From an uncultured Reyranella sp. (GTDB taxonomy: Bacteria; Pseudomonadota; Alphaproteobacteria; Reyranellales; Reyranellaceae), in assembly GCF_945957355.1 (NCBI RefSeq), contig NZ_CAMFKM010000009.1, positions 62,001 through 126,000 of the forward strand: a stretch of 64,000 nt of DNA, given 5' to 3'. The notes beneath the pieces are model-generated. The model was not told where the DNA came from, did no database searches, and saw only the letters and a list, made by a program, of their open reading frames with translations. Of the stretch, positions 53,535-62,333 are shown piece by piece. Positions within the stretch are counted from its first letter, which is position 1. The number at the start of each line of letters is the position of its first letter. The position numbers and the translations under genes were made by a program.

Positions 53535-54770
53535 TTTCTCGAGCGCCGCAGCGAGGCGCTTGGCGGCGATCTCGGTCCCGAGTTCGGTCCAGTGGCCGTC
53601 GGACACGCGATAGGTTCCCGGCACCCCCTTGAGGTCGTCCGTCAGGTCGACGACCGTCACGCCTTGGGCCTCCAATTCGCGACGCAACAGGCGGTGCTTG
53701 GCTTCGTTCTGGCGCGGGTAGCTCATGTAGCGTGGCCACGGACTCCAGAAGTCGGCATAGCTCGGATCCACCAGGCCCACCGGCGCCATGGCGACCAGGA
53801 ACTTGATGCCGCGTTCGCGCGCAAGATCGCGGGCGCCGAGCAGCCAGGTCAGAGTCGAGGCGACCTGATCCTTGTTCAACGATTGCTCGATCTCATCGGG
53901 CGTCACCGGCACCGTCCAGGTGGCGGTCTCCCAGTCGACCATGCTGGCGAGCCACCAAGCCTGAATGTATTCCTCGTCGCGGTCGCGCGGCTCGAGCCGG
54001 TCCCAGAATTTGTCGCCACCGCGCGACAGGATTTCGCGAATCACCTTCTCGTCTTTGTCCGGGAAGTAGTAGGTCTTGATCAGCCGGACCATGGCGTCGA
54101 GGCGGTCGGCACGCGGCAGCTTGATGATCTTCTGCGCCTCTTCCGGGGGGGCCTTGTTGCCGCGACCGAACTCCGAGAGGCCGAGCCGATTCACGAGCAG
54201 CCAAGTCAGGCGGGGCGCCACCGCCCCGAGCCACGACGGCTGCGGCCGCTCCGCGATGGGAGGCGGGATGCGCCACGGCGAAAGGGAGTCCGACACGAAA
54301 TCGTTGCCGGCGTAGAACATCAGGACGAGCGCATCGGGTTGCAGCGACAGCGCGATGTTACGGATGCGATAGTAGTATTGCGGCGGTCCCGTTGCCGAGA
54401 TGCCGAGGCTCATCACCTCCCAGTCGCGATGGCCCTCCGCCAGCCAGATCTCCTCGAGCCGCGCGCCGACCGATTTCTCGACGAAGGCCCCTTCGAGGAA
54501 GCTGTCGCCGACTAGCACGGTGCGGGAAATGCCGGCCGGCTTTTGCGGCGGATGCTCGCGGTCACGCAGGCCCCAGCTGTTGTACGTCGGGACCGCCTGC
54601 GCGCCGCTGAGCGTGCTCGCGACGGCGGCATTGGACACCTCGATCGGTCGCAAATCACGCGCCGGCCACGGAGGCACGACGAACGCGCTCAGGGCCTCCA
54701 GGCCCGCCACCGTGATCGCGACGAGCAGGGCCGAGAACACACCCCAGAACCAGAAACGTCTATGCTTCAT
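53517..54770 (-). CDS. SGNH-hydrolase-like protein with N-terminal membrane anchor
   Basis: A 417-residue protein with an uncleaved-looking signal anchor (FWFWGVFSALLVAITVAGLE, residues 6-25) and a periplasmic domain. Block I of the SGNH/GDSL fold is VLVGDSFLEGAFVE near residue 86. The asparagine block is VLMFYAGNDFVSDS near 153 and the catalytic Asp-His block is VSDGHWTELG near 393. The layout resembles AlgX/AlgJ-type acetyltransferase partners and unnamed anchored SGNH proteins. The substrate is probably a cell-surface ester, by inference. It is monocistronic, and its 3' end is the hairpin repeat copy B. Confidence 0.82.
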   Translation of the reverse strand: MKHRRFWFWGVFSALLVAITVAGLEALSAFVVPPWPARDLRPIEVSNAAVASTLSGAQAVPTYNSWGLRDREHPPQKPAGISRTVLVGDSFLEGAFVEKSVGARLEEIWLAEGHRDWEVMSLGISATGPPQYYYRIRNIALSLQPDALVLMFYAGNDFVSDSLSPWRIPPPIAERPQPSWLGAVAPRLTWLLVNRLGLSEFGRGNKAPPEEAQKIIKLPRADRLDAMVRLIKTYYFPDKDEKVIREILSRGGDKFWDRLEPRDRDEEYIQAWWLASMVDWETATWTVPVTPDEIEQSLNKDQVASTLTWLLGARDLARERGIKFLVAMAPVGLVDPSYADFWSPWPRYMSYPRQNEAKHRLLRRELEAQGVTVVDLTDDLKGVPGTYRVSDGHWTELGTEIAAKRLAAALEKLREAR

Positions 54771-54828
54771 AGGGCTAGCTCATAACCGATCGGGCATGCT
54801 CCTCCAACGGGTGCCGTTCTCCGCTCGG

Positions 54829-57165
54829 CTAGCCGTTCAGCGCCGCCCAGACCCGTTCGGGCGTCGCCGGCATGTTGATGTGCTTGCCGCCCAGCGCGTC
54901 GGAGATGGCGTTCATCACCGACGGCAGCGAGCCCGCGCAGCCGGCCTCGCCGCAGCCCTTGGCGCCCAGCACGTTCGTCTTGGCCGGCACCGAGTGATAG
55001 TCGATCTTGAACGACGGCGCGTCGCCGGCCCGTGGGATTGCATAGTCGGTGAAGCTACCGGTCAGCGGTTGTCCTTCCTCGCTGTAGACGACGTGCTCGA
55101 AGATCGCCTGGCTGATGCCCTGAACCACGCCGCCATGGCTCTGGCCCTCGACCAGCAGCGGATTGATGACCGTGCCGAAGTCGCCGACCATCGTGTACTT
55201 CACGACCTCGACATGGCCAGTGTCGGGGTCGATCTCGACCTCCGCCACGTGGGTGCCGTTGGGATAGGCCGACGGCGCCGCCTCGTGGACGTGGCTGACA
55301 TCGAGCGTGGTGGGCACGCCTTCGGGCAGCTTCATGCCGCTGCGCAGCCTGGCTGCCAGCTCCAGGATTCCGATGCCGCGGTCGGTGCCGACGATCTCGA
55401 AACGGCCGAGCTTGAACTCGATGTCGGCGGCCGAGGCTTCGAGCGCGACGCCCGCGATCTCCTTGCCCTTCTCGATCACCTTGTCGGAGGCTTCCATGAT
55501 CGCCGCGCCCGACGCCATGATCGACTTGGAGCCGCCGGTGCCGCCGCCGGCGATCAGCAGGTCGCTGTCGCCCTGTTTCAGTTTGATCTTGTTGAACGGG
55601 ATGCCGAGCTTCGAGGTCAGCACCTGAGCGAACGCTGACCAATGCCCCTGACCATAATCCAGTGTGCCGGTGATGATCGTGACGTCGCCATTCTCCTCGA
55701 AGCGCAGGCCGCCCATCTCGTTCGTGGGCGGCGCGGTCACTTCGAGATAGTCGCCGATGCCCAGCCCGCGCAGCCTGCCGCGCTTCCTGCTTTCTTCCTT
55801 GCGGGCAGCGAAGCCTGCCACGTCCGCCAGCTCCAGCGCCTTGTCGAGCAGTACCGTGAACTCGCCGCTGTCGTAGACCGTGCCCGACGCCGTCTTGTAG
55901 GGCATCTCCTCGGGCTTGATGTGATTGCGGCGGCGCATCTCCACCTGGTCGATTCCCATCTCGCGGGCGGCGGTGGTGATCAGGCGCTCCATGAAGTAGT
56001 TGGCCTCGGGCCGGCCGGCGCCGCGATAGGCGCCGATTGGCGAGGTGTGGGTGAAGGCCACTTTGGTCTGCACTTCGATCAAGGGCGTGCGGTAGACCGC
56101 GGCGAGATTGCGCGAGACTCCCAGCGCGCCCATGGCCGCGCCGACATTCGAGAGGTAGGCGCCGAGATTGGCATAGCCCTTGAGGCGCACCGCGAGGAAA
56201 GTTCCGTCCTTGTCGAGGGCCAGTTCGGCGTCGAAATCGTGGTCGCGGCCGTGCTGGTCGCTGAGGAAGCTGCCGGAGCGATCATCGGTCCATTTCACCG
56301 GACGGCCGAGGATCTTGGAGGCGTGGAAGAGGCCGGCATATTCGGGATAGGGCGAGCCCTTCATGCCGAACGAGCCGCCGACATTGCCGGTGACGACGCG
56401 CATCTGTGCCGGCTTGATGCCGAGCAGGGCCGCCATCTGGTTCTTGAGGCCGAACACGCCCTGACAGCCTGCATAGAGAGTCGAGCGGTCGGTCTCCTTG
56501 TCGTAGTGACCGATCGCCGTGCGCGGCTCCATCGCGCAGACGACGATGCGATTGCTGACGATGTGCAGCTTCGTCACGTGCGCAGCCTTTGCGAAGGCTG
56601 CGGCGACCTTGGCACTGTCGCCGAACTGGAAGTCGGCACAGACATTGTCGGGCACGTCGTCGAACACGACGGGAGCGCCGGGCTGGGCGGCCTCGCGCGC
56701 ATTGGTGACGGAGGGCAGGGGCTCGATGTCGAGCATCACGGCCTCGGCGGCATCCCGCGCCTGTGCCTGGGTCTCGGCGACGACGAAGGCCACCGGGTCG
56801 CCGACGAAGCGGACCTTGTCGGTGGCCAGCGAATAGCGCGTCGGCGTCTTCATCTGCGAGCCGTCGCGGTTCGGCACCATCATCACCGTCTTCAGGGCGC
56901 CGTAGCCGGCGGTGTTGAGATCGGCGCCAGTCCAGATGCCCAGCACGCCCGGCATCGCGCGGGCCTCTTCGGCGTCGATGCCCTTGAGCAGTCCGTGCGC
57001 CACCTGGCTGCGGACCATCACGGCATAGGCCTGGCCGGGGAGGTTGATGTCGTCGGTGTAACGGCCCTGGCCCTGCAGCAGGGTCGGGTCTTCCTGGCGC
57101 GGCACGGGCTGGCCGACGCCAAATTTCATCAAATCGAGATTGTCGGCGGCGAGAGGCGCGTTCAT
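54829..57165 (-). CDS. Orphan molybdopterin-binding hydroxylase large subunit (form II CoxL-like)
   Basis: A 778-residue subunit of the xanthine oxidase family. It begins FGVGQPVPRQEDPTLLQGQG, has the domain marker GRYTDDINLPGQAYAVMVRS, and the active-site loop GAYRGAGRPEANY near residue 378, the form II motif rather than the AYxCSFR of true CO dehydrogenase. VTGNVGGSFGMKG and the catalytic-glutamate motif GAKGCGEAGCAGSLPSV near 737 are intact. The FAD and iron-sulfur subunits that normally accompany it (CoxM, CoxS) are absent from both sides. The ATG at 57165 is 79 bases from the divergent hyuB-like start. Confidence 0.9.
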   Translation of the reverse strand: MNAPLAADNLDLMKFGVGQPVPRQEDPTLLQGQGRYTDDINLPGQAYAVMVRSQVAHGLLKGIDAEEARAMPGVLGIWTGADLNTAGYGALKTVMMVPNRDGSQMKTPTRYSLATDKVRFVGDPVAFVVAETQAQARDAAEAVMLDIEPLPSVTNAREAAQPGAPVVFDDVPDNVCADFQFGDSAKVAAAFAKAAHVTKLHIVSNRIVVCAMEPRTAIGHYDKETDRSTLYAGCQGVFGLKNQMAALLGIKPAQMRVVTGNVGGSFGMKGSPYPEYAGLFHASKILGRPVKWTDDRSGSFLSDQHGRDHDFDAELALDKDGTFLAVRLKGYANLGAYLSNVGAAMGALGVSRNLAAVYRTPLIEVQTKVAFTHTSPIGAYRGAGRPEANYFMERLITTAAREMGIDQVEMRRRNHIKPEEMPYKTASGTVYDSGEFTVLLDKALELADVAGFAARKEESRKRGRLRGLGIGDYLEVTAPPTNEMGGLRFEENGDVTIITGTLDYGQGHWSAFAQVLTSKLGIPFNKIKLKQGDSDLLIAGGGTGGSKSIMASGAAIMEASDKVIEKGKEIAGVALEASAADIEFKLGRFEIVGTDRGIGILELAARLRSGMKLPEGVPTTLDVSHVHEAAPSAYPNGTHVAEVEIDPDTGHVEVVKYTMVGDFGTVINPLLVEGQSHGGVVQGISQAIFEHVVYSEEGQPLTGSFTDYAIPRAGDAPSFKIDYHSVPAKTNVLGAKGCGEAGCAGSLPSVMNAISDALGGKHINMPATPERVWAALNG

Positions 57166-57244
57166 GGGAATTCCGCTTCGAAAAGTGGGGGATTTGAACG
57201 TCATCATAGCGCAGCAAGGCACGGCCTGTGCTAGTCATTCGGAC

Positions 57245-58942
57245 ATGTCGAACCTCGATCCCGTCACCTTGACAGTCATCCAGAACGGCCTGATCCAGGT
57301 CTGCAACGAGATGGATCTGGCGTTCGTGCGCGCCGCCTTCTCGCCGGTGATCTCCGAGGGCATGGACCGCTCCGACGGCATCTACGACACCGTCGACGGC
57401 TCCCTGATCGCCCAGGGCGAACTCGGCCTGCCGGTTTTCGTCGGGACCATGCAGTTTTCCACCCGCGCGGTGATCGAGAGGGTGAAGACGCACTATGCCG
57501 GCAAGGTTGATCCGGGCGACGTGTTCATCGTCAACGATCCGTATCTCGGCGGCACGCATCTGATGGACGTGCGTTTCGTGAAGCCGTTCTTCTACAAGGG
57601 CGAGCTGTTCGCCTGGCTGGCCAACACCGGTCACTGGCCGGACGTCGGGGGCATGGTGCCTGGCGGCTTCTCCGCCAGCGCGACCGAGGTCGAGCAGGAA
57701 GGACTGCGGCTGCCGCCGGTGAAATTCTTCAAGAAGGGCGAGATGGACCAGGAGATCCTGTCCATCATCCTGTCCAACATCCGCATCGCCGACCAGCGCA
57801 TCGGCGACATCAAGGCTCAGGCCGCCGCGCTCACGACCGGCGAGGTGCGCCTCACCGAGCTGATCGACCGCTATGGCGCCGACGTCGTGCGCGCGGCGAT
57901 CGCCGAGATGCGCCACCGCGCCGGACGGCAGATGCGCGCCAAGATCGCCGACATTCCCGATGGCGTGTACGAGGGTACCTCCCAGGTCGACAGCGATGGC
58001 GTCGTCGATGAGCCGCTCACCATCCGGATGAAGATCACGAAGAAGGGCGACGAACTCACTTTCGACATGACCGGATCGAGCCCGCCCTGCCGCGGCCCGA
58101 TGAACAGCGTGATCGCCACGACCAAGTCGGCGATCTACCTCGCCGTGAAGCACGTCTTTCCCGACGTGCCGATCAATGCCGGCACCTTCGAGCCGCTGCG
58201 CATCGTCGAACCCGAGGGTACGTTCCTGTACGCGAAGTATCCGCGGCCGGTGTCTGGCTGCGCGGCCGAGGTGAGCCAGCGTATCGCGGAGGCAGTGTTC
58301 GCGGCGCTCACCAGGGCGATCCCCGATCTGCTGTTTGCGGCGCCCGCCGGCACGTCCGGCAACCTCGGCGTCGGCGGCTACGATCCGGACCGGAAGCGCA
58401 ACTACATCATGTATCTGTTCACCGGCGGCGGCTATGGCGGCTTCCAGGGCGGCGACGGCCTCAGCAACGGCTGCTCGACAATCGGTATCTCCAAGATGCC
58501 GCCGGTCGAAGTGCTGGAGCAGTTTTACCCCGTGCTGTTCGAGGAGTTCTCGTTGCGCGAAGGCTCCGGCGGCGCCGGAGAGTTCCGCGGCGGCTTCGGC
58601 ATCAACTACGCCATCAAGCTGCGCCGCGGCGAGGCGCGCGTCTCCATGGTGATGGACCATGGTCGCACCGGCCCGCAGGGCGTGCTGGGTGGGAAGGACG
58701 GCGGTACCAACACGGTGCAGGTCGAGCAGGGCGGCCGCACCTATCGTCCGCCGCATCTCTCGAAGGACCAGGACATCGAGATCGGCGTCGGCGACGTGGT
58801 GCGCGTTTCAACCCCGGGCGGCGGCGGCTTCGGCGATCCGGCCAGGCGCCATCCGGACGCGGTCGCCCGCGACGTGGCGCGCGGCTACTACACGGCGACG
58901 GAAGCCCGCGAGAAGTTCGCAACGGCACGGGCCGCCGAATGA
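57245..58942 (+). CDS. Orphan hydantoinase B/oxoprolinase family protein
   Basis: A 565-residue HyuB-type protein with NLDPVTLTVIQNGLIQVCNE at the start, DVFIVNDPYLGGTHLMDVRF near residue 95, GAGEFRGGFGINYAIKL and the terminal STPGGGGFGDPARR. It resembles the HyuB at 24,032 in layout, but no HyuA gene is next to it. The divergent neighbour is the orphan molybdopterin subunit, and the next gene overlaps it by ATGA. It may pair with the HyuA at 25,765 or with one outside the window. Confidence 0.88.
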   Translation: MSNLDPVTLTVIQNGLIQVCNEMDLAFVRAAFSPVISEGMDRSDGIYDTVDGSLIAQGELGLPVFVGTMQFSTRAVIERVKTHYAGKVDPGDVFIVNDPYLGGTHLMDVRFVKPFFYKGELFAWLANTGHWPDVGGMVPGGFSASATEVEQEGLRLPPVKFFKKGEMDQEILSIILSNIRIADQRIGDIKAQAAALTTGEVRLTELIDRYGADVVRAAIAEMRHRAGRQMRAKIADIPDGVYEGTSQVDSDGVVDEPLTIRMKITKKGDELTFDMTGSSPPCRGPMNSVIATTKSAIYLAVKHVFPDVPINAGTFEPLRIVEPEGTFLYAKYPRPVSGCAAEVSQRIAEAVFAALTRAIPDLLFAAPAGTSGNLGVGGYDPDRKRNYIMYLFTGGGYGGFQGGDGLSNGCSTIGISKMPPVEVLEQFYPVLFEEFSLREGSGGAGEFRGGFGINYAIKLRRGEARVSMVMDHGRTGPQGVLGGKDGGTNTVQVEQGGRTYRPPHLSKDQDIEIGVGDVVRVSTPGGGGFGDPARRHPDAVARDVARGYYTATEAREKFATARAAE

Positions 58943-59466
58943 CTCACTACAGGCGGTCTTTTCTCTCGCTGCCGGTGGCATTGCTGGCGGCGGAGGCAGC
59001 GGCGCAATCGGCCTCGTGGTTTCCGGTCGAGGGTGCCGACAAGTCGTTCTTCGTCGAGATGCCCGGCGCGCCAGTCTACAAGGTGCTCGATACGGTGTCG
59101 GCCGGCGGCACGCCCTTTGTCTATCATTCCTACAGTCTCGAATACCGGCGCCTGTCGTTCGTGGCGCAGAGCGCGCTCTTTCCCGCCGATGTCGATGTGC
59201 GGCAACCCAAGGCCAACCTGCAATCCGCGCTCGACGATCGCGCGCAACGCCTGGCCGGGGGCAAGTGGACCAACGTCGACTGGAAGACGGTGCAAGGGGC
59301 ACCGGCCGTCGAATCAACCGGACCGCTGGCGGGTGGCAATGCACTGCGACAGCTCGTCGTGCTGAAGGGCCGCCAATACGTTTCCCTGGGCTATCTCGCG
59401 CCGGCCGATGCGCTGCGGGCGCCGGAAGCCGAGCGCTTCTTCCGTTCCCTGAGGCTTTTGTCATGA
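58939..59466 (+). CDS. Secreted protein of unknown function
   Basis: A 175-residue protein with a signal peptide (RSFLSLPVALLAAEAAAQSA). The mature domain (about 150 residues) mixes predicted strands and helices: WFPVEGADKSFFVEMPGAPV opens it, FVYHSYSLEYRRLSFVAQSA follows, and the end is EAERFFRSLRLL. The repeated FFVEMPG...FFRSL ends are seen in small periplasmic proteins I cannot name. It is joined by ATGA overlaps to the HyuB-like gene before it and the asparaginase gene after it, so all three form one translational unit. Confidence 0.7.
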   Translation: MTHYRRSFLSLPVALLAAEAAAQSASWFPVEGADKSFFVEMPGAPVYKVLDTVSAGGTPFVYHSYSLEYRRLSFVAQSALFPADVDVRQPKANLQSALDDRAQRLAGGKWTNVDWKTVQGAPAVESTGPLAGGNALRQLVVLKGRQYVSLGYLAPADALRAPEAERFFRSLRLLS

Positions 59467-60479
59467 CCCTTCCGCGAATCCAGATCCTGGCCCTTGGCGG
59501 CACCATCGCGACGGCGCCGGATGCGTCGGGCGCCATGCAGATGGGACTGGGCGCCGACGATCTGGTCGGCGCGGTGCCTTTGCTGGCCACGCTGGCCGAC
59601 ATTCGCGCGGAGACCGTGTCGCGGGTCGGCAGCCATTCGCTGTCCTTCGACCAGCTCCATGCGCTGGCGAACAAGATCATGGACCTCGATGTCGACGGCG
59701 TGGTGGTGACGCAGGGCACCGACACGCTCGAGGAGACGAGCTTCCTGCTTGACCTGCTGGTCGCGCGCGACATCCCGGTGATCGTGACGGCGGCGATGCG
59801 CAATCCCGCGCTCACGTCGGCGGACGGGCCGGGCAATCTGCTCGCGGCAGTGCGCGTCGCCTGCGATCCCTGGGTGAAGGCCCATGCGAAGGCGCTGGGC
59901 GTCGCCGTCGTGATGCTGGACGAGGTCTACGCAGCGTCCGACGTGCTCAAGATCCATCCGACGCGGCTCAATGCCTTCGCCTCACCGCAGACCGGCCCGC
60001 TCGCGGCGCTGGTCGAGGAGAGGGTCGTGCCGCTGTCGCTGCCGGTACGTGCGCCGATCGAGGCGGCGCGCAAGCGGCTGGGCGCGGCATCGGGCCGGGA
60101 ACAGCCGGTGGCGCTGCTGTGGCTGGGTCTGGACGAGCCGGGCTACATCCTCGAGGCGATGGTCGATCATCGTGACCAGCTCGGCTATCGGGGCGCCGTC
60201 GTGGGTGCGATGGGTGGCGGTCACGTTCCCGAACGCATCGCCTCGCTGGTGGGACAGCTGGCCGAGATCATTCCCACCGTCGTATCGCCGCGCGCCGGCG
60301 GCGGGCCGCTGCTGCGCCAGACCTATGGCGGACCCAGCTCGGAGATCGCTTTGCGCAAGGCCGGCCTCATCTGGGGCGGCCGGCTCAATCCGCTCAAGGC
60401 GCGCGTGCTGCTCCAGACCTGCCTGCGCGCCGGACTGGACAAGGCCGCGATTGCCGAGGTCTTCGAGGCTTTCGGCTAG
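59463..60479 (+). CDS. L-asparaginase family amidohydrolase
   Basis: A 338-residue type I/II-like asparaginase. The first catalytic threonine lies in ILALGGTIAT near residue 13, and the second triad is in VVVTQGTDTLEETSFLLDLL (Thr-Asp, around 81-100). TAAMRNPALTSADGPGNLL supplies the conserved serine and lysine-region contacts. The predicted product has no signal peptide and is cytoplasmic. It could also act on other amides. The ATG overlaps the secreted-protein stop, and the preceding genes suggest amide or lactam breakdown in one operon (HyuB-like plus asparaginase). Confidence 0.9.
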   Translation: MTLPRIQILALGGTIATAPDASGAMQMGLGADDLVGAVPLLATLADIRAETVSRVGSHSLSFDQLHALANKIMDLDVDGVVVTQGTDTLEETSFLLDLLVARDIPVIVTAAMRNPALTSADGPGNLLAAVRVACDPWVKAHAKALGVAVVMLDEVYAASDVLKIHPTRLNAFASPQTGPLAALVEERVVPLSLPVRAPIEAARKRLGAASGREQPVALLWLGLDEPGYILEAMVDHRDQLGYRGAVVGAMGGGHVPERIASLVGQLAEIIPTVVSPRAGGGPLLRQTYGGPSSEIALRKAGLIWGGRLNPLKARVLLQTCLRAGLDKAAIAEVFEAFG

Positions 60480-60488
60480 AGAGGGCGG

Positions 60489-60875
60489 CTAACAGGGCTC
60501 GATACGTTCCTGCTTCGCCGCGGCGAAGCCGTGCATGCCCATGTGCCACTGCAACGCGACGATCATGCCCTTGATTGGCTGAAGCAGGCCGATCGACAGA
60601 AGGATCACCAGCGGCGCCCACAGGATCGTGTGCAGCCAGTAGGACGGCTGGTAGGCGATCTCGACATACATGGCGATCGGCACAACCAGGTGGCCGACCA
60701 GGAAGATCGTCAGATAGGCGGGGAAATCGTCGGCGCGGTGATGGTGCAGGTCCTCGCCGCAAGCCGGGCAGCGATCGGCCACCTTCACGAAGGCGCGGAA
60801 CAGCTTGCCCTCTCCACAGGCCGGGCAGCGTCCCATCATGCCCCTCATCAGATAAAGACCGCCCTTCCCAGCCAT
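60489..60875 (-). CDS. DUF983 membrane protein with zinc-ribbon motifs
   Basis: A 128-residue protein. Two CxxCG motifs, GRCPACGEGKLF and DRCPACGEDLHHHRADDFPA near residues 16-50, form a likely zinc ribbon. Two membrane segments follow (PAYLTIFLVGHLVVPIAMY and TILWAPLVILLSIGLL). DUF983 genes often sit near cytochrome oxidase assembly genes, and here the next transcription unit is a bd-type oxidase. The start at 60875 follows GAGGAGG. It is divergent from the MocR-type regulator with 74 bases between starts. Confidence 0.87.
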   Translation of the reverse strand: MAGKGGLYLMRGMMGRCPACGEGKLFRAFVKVADRCPACGEDLHHHRADDFPAYLTIFLVGHLVVPIAMYVEIAYQPSYWLHTILWAPLVILLSIGLLQPIKGMIVALQWHMGMHGFAAAKQERIEPC

Positions 60876-60906
60876 CGTGTCCTCCTCGGATTGTCGGCTT
60901 GTATAT

Positions 60907-60953
60907 CCATACGTGTGGCCATACATTCAAGGACAAGGAGCGATATTGTATGG
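60907..60953. promoter_or_regulatory. Candidate MocR operator sites
   Basis: Two direct CCATAC repeats (60907-60912 and 60919-60924, 12 bases apart) are followed by an inverted copy, GTATGG (60948-60953), which overlaps the start codon of the regulator gene. MocR/PdxR-type proteins are known to bind direct and inverted repeats in their own divergent promoters. The arrangement suggests autoregulation and joint control of the DUF983 gene. Confidence 0.4.
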
Positions 60954-62323
60954 ATTGGAGCCCTACACTCGATGCGGGCGGGCCGGTTTACGAAGGCATC
61001 GTGGCGGCGCTCGAGCGCGATATTGCCTCCGGTCGTCTGCATCGTGGCCAACGCCTGCCGACCCATCGCGCCCTCGCCAAGGCCTTGGATGTCGACCTGA
61101 CGACGGTGACGCGGGCCTACAACGAGGCGCGCCGCCGGGGGCTGACGGATGCACGGGTCGGGCAGGGCACCTTCGTCGCCGAAAATCGCACGCGGCCAGC
61201 CAGCCGCGCCGCCGCTGGCATCGACGTCGATCTGTCGATGAACCTGCCGCCGTCGCCCATCGAGGCCGATCTCGAAGGGCGCATTATGCGGGGGCTGGCG
61301 ACCCTTCAGCGCGACCATGGCTTCTCCGATCTCCTGAGCTACCAGCAGGCGGGTGGCAGCACGGTGGATCGCGGCATCGCGGCCGAGTGGCTGCGGCGGC
61401 GTGTTCCCACGGTCCAGGCGGACCGGCTCGTCATCTCTCCCGGCACGCAGAGCGCGCTCATGGCGCTTCTCCTGGCGGTGACGAGGCCGGGCGACGTCGT
61501 GCTCACCGACCGGCTTACCTATCCGGGCTTCAGGTCGGCGGCCGCATCGCTCGGCGTGCGTCTCGTCGGCGTGGCGTCGGACGAAGAGGGCATGGATCCC
61601 CGGGCGCTCGAGGAAGCCTGCCGCCTTCACGCGCCCAAGGCGGTCTACCTGCTGCCGACGATTCACAATCCGACGACCGCGACAATCGGTCTGCCGCGTC
61701 GCGAAGAGCTTGCGGAGGCGGTTCGTCGTCACGATCTGGTGCTGATCGAGGACGACGCTTATGGAAGTTTCGAGCCGGCTCCGCTGCCGATTGCGACGCT
61801 CATTCCCGAGCGCAGCTATCTCGCGATGACGCTGTCGAAGTGCATGGCGCCGGGATTGCGTGTGGCCCATGTGCTGGCGCCCGATCGCACCGCCGCGTCG
61901 GGCCTTGCCAATGCCTTGCGCACGGTATCGCAGATGCCGGCACCGCTGATGGTCGCGCTGGTCTCGCGCTGGTTCGCCGACGGCAGCGCCGACGCCATCG
62001 TGTCGGCCGTCGCTGCGGAGGCTGCGGCCAGACAGGGGCTGGCGATCAAGGCGCTTGCGGGCCAGAGCTACGCAGCTCACGGCAAGGGCCTTCACGTGTG
62101 GCTGAGACTGCCCGCGACGTGGACCCGTGCAGAATTTGCGGCGCACGTTCAGCGACAGGGGCTTGCCGTGGTCACGAGTGACAGCTTCAGCGTCGATGGC
62201 GAACCGGAACACGCCATCCGCATCGCGCTGGGCGCGGCGCGGAGCCGCGCGGAACTCGTGGCGGCGCTGGACGTACTGGTCGTCGCATTGAAGTCGCCCG
62301 CTTACGCGTCGCGCATCGTCTAG
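60950..62323 (+). CDS. MocR-type (GntR/aminotransferase) transcriptional regulator
   Basis: A 457-residue regulator. The GntR winged helix is at residues 10-75, where ERDIASGRLHRGQRLPTHRA and LAKALDVDLTTVTRAYNEAR give the helix-turn-helix. A fold-type I PLP domain follows. Its Asn and Asp are in TIHNPTTATIGLP and LIEDDAYGSFEP, and the PLP lysine is in LAMTLSKCMAPGLRV. The ligand is thus probably PLP, possibly with an amino acid. It lies 10 bases before cioA in the same direction, so it likely controls, and is co-transcribed with, the bd-type oxidase. Confidence 0.9.
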   Translation: MDWSPTLDAGGPVYEGIVAALERDIASGRLHRGQRLPTHRALAKALDVDLTTVTRAYNEARRRGLTDARVGQGTFVAENRTRPASRAAAGIDVDLSMNLPPSPIEADLEGRIMRGLATLQRDHGFSDLLSYQQAGGSTVDRGIAAEWLRRRVPTVQADRLVISPGTQSALMALLLAVTRPGDVVLTDRLTYPGFRSAAASLGVRLVGVASDEEGMDPRALEEACRLHAPKAVYLLPTIHNPTTATIGLPRREELAEAVRRHDLVLIEDDAYGSFEPAPLPIATLIPERSYLAMTLSKCMAPGLRVAHVLAPDRTAASGLANALRTVSQMPAPLMVALVSRWFADGSADAIVSAVAAEAAARQGLAIKALAGQSYAAHGKGLHVWLRLPATWTRAEFAAHVQRQGLAVVTSDSFSVDGEPEHAIRIALGAARSRAELVAALDVLVVALKSPAYASRIV

Positions 62324-62333
62324 GGAGAACATG

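Noticed and set aside
54829..57165. Aerobic carbon monoxide dehydrogenase (CoxL form I)
   Set aside because: The active-site loop reads AYRGAGRPE and not AYxCSFR, and coxM/coxS are missing.
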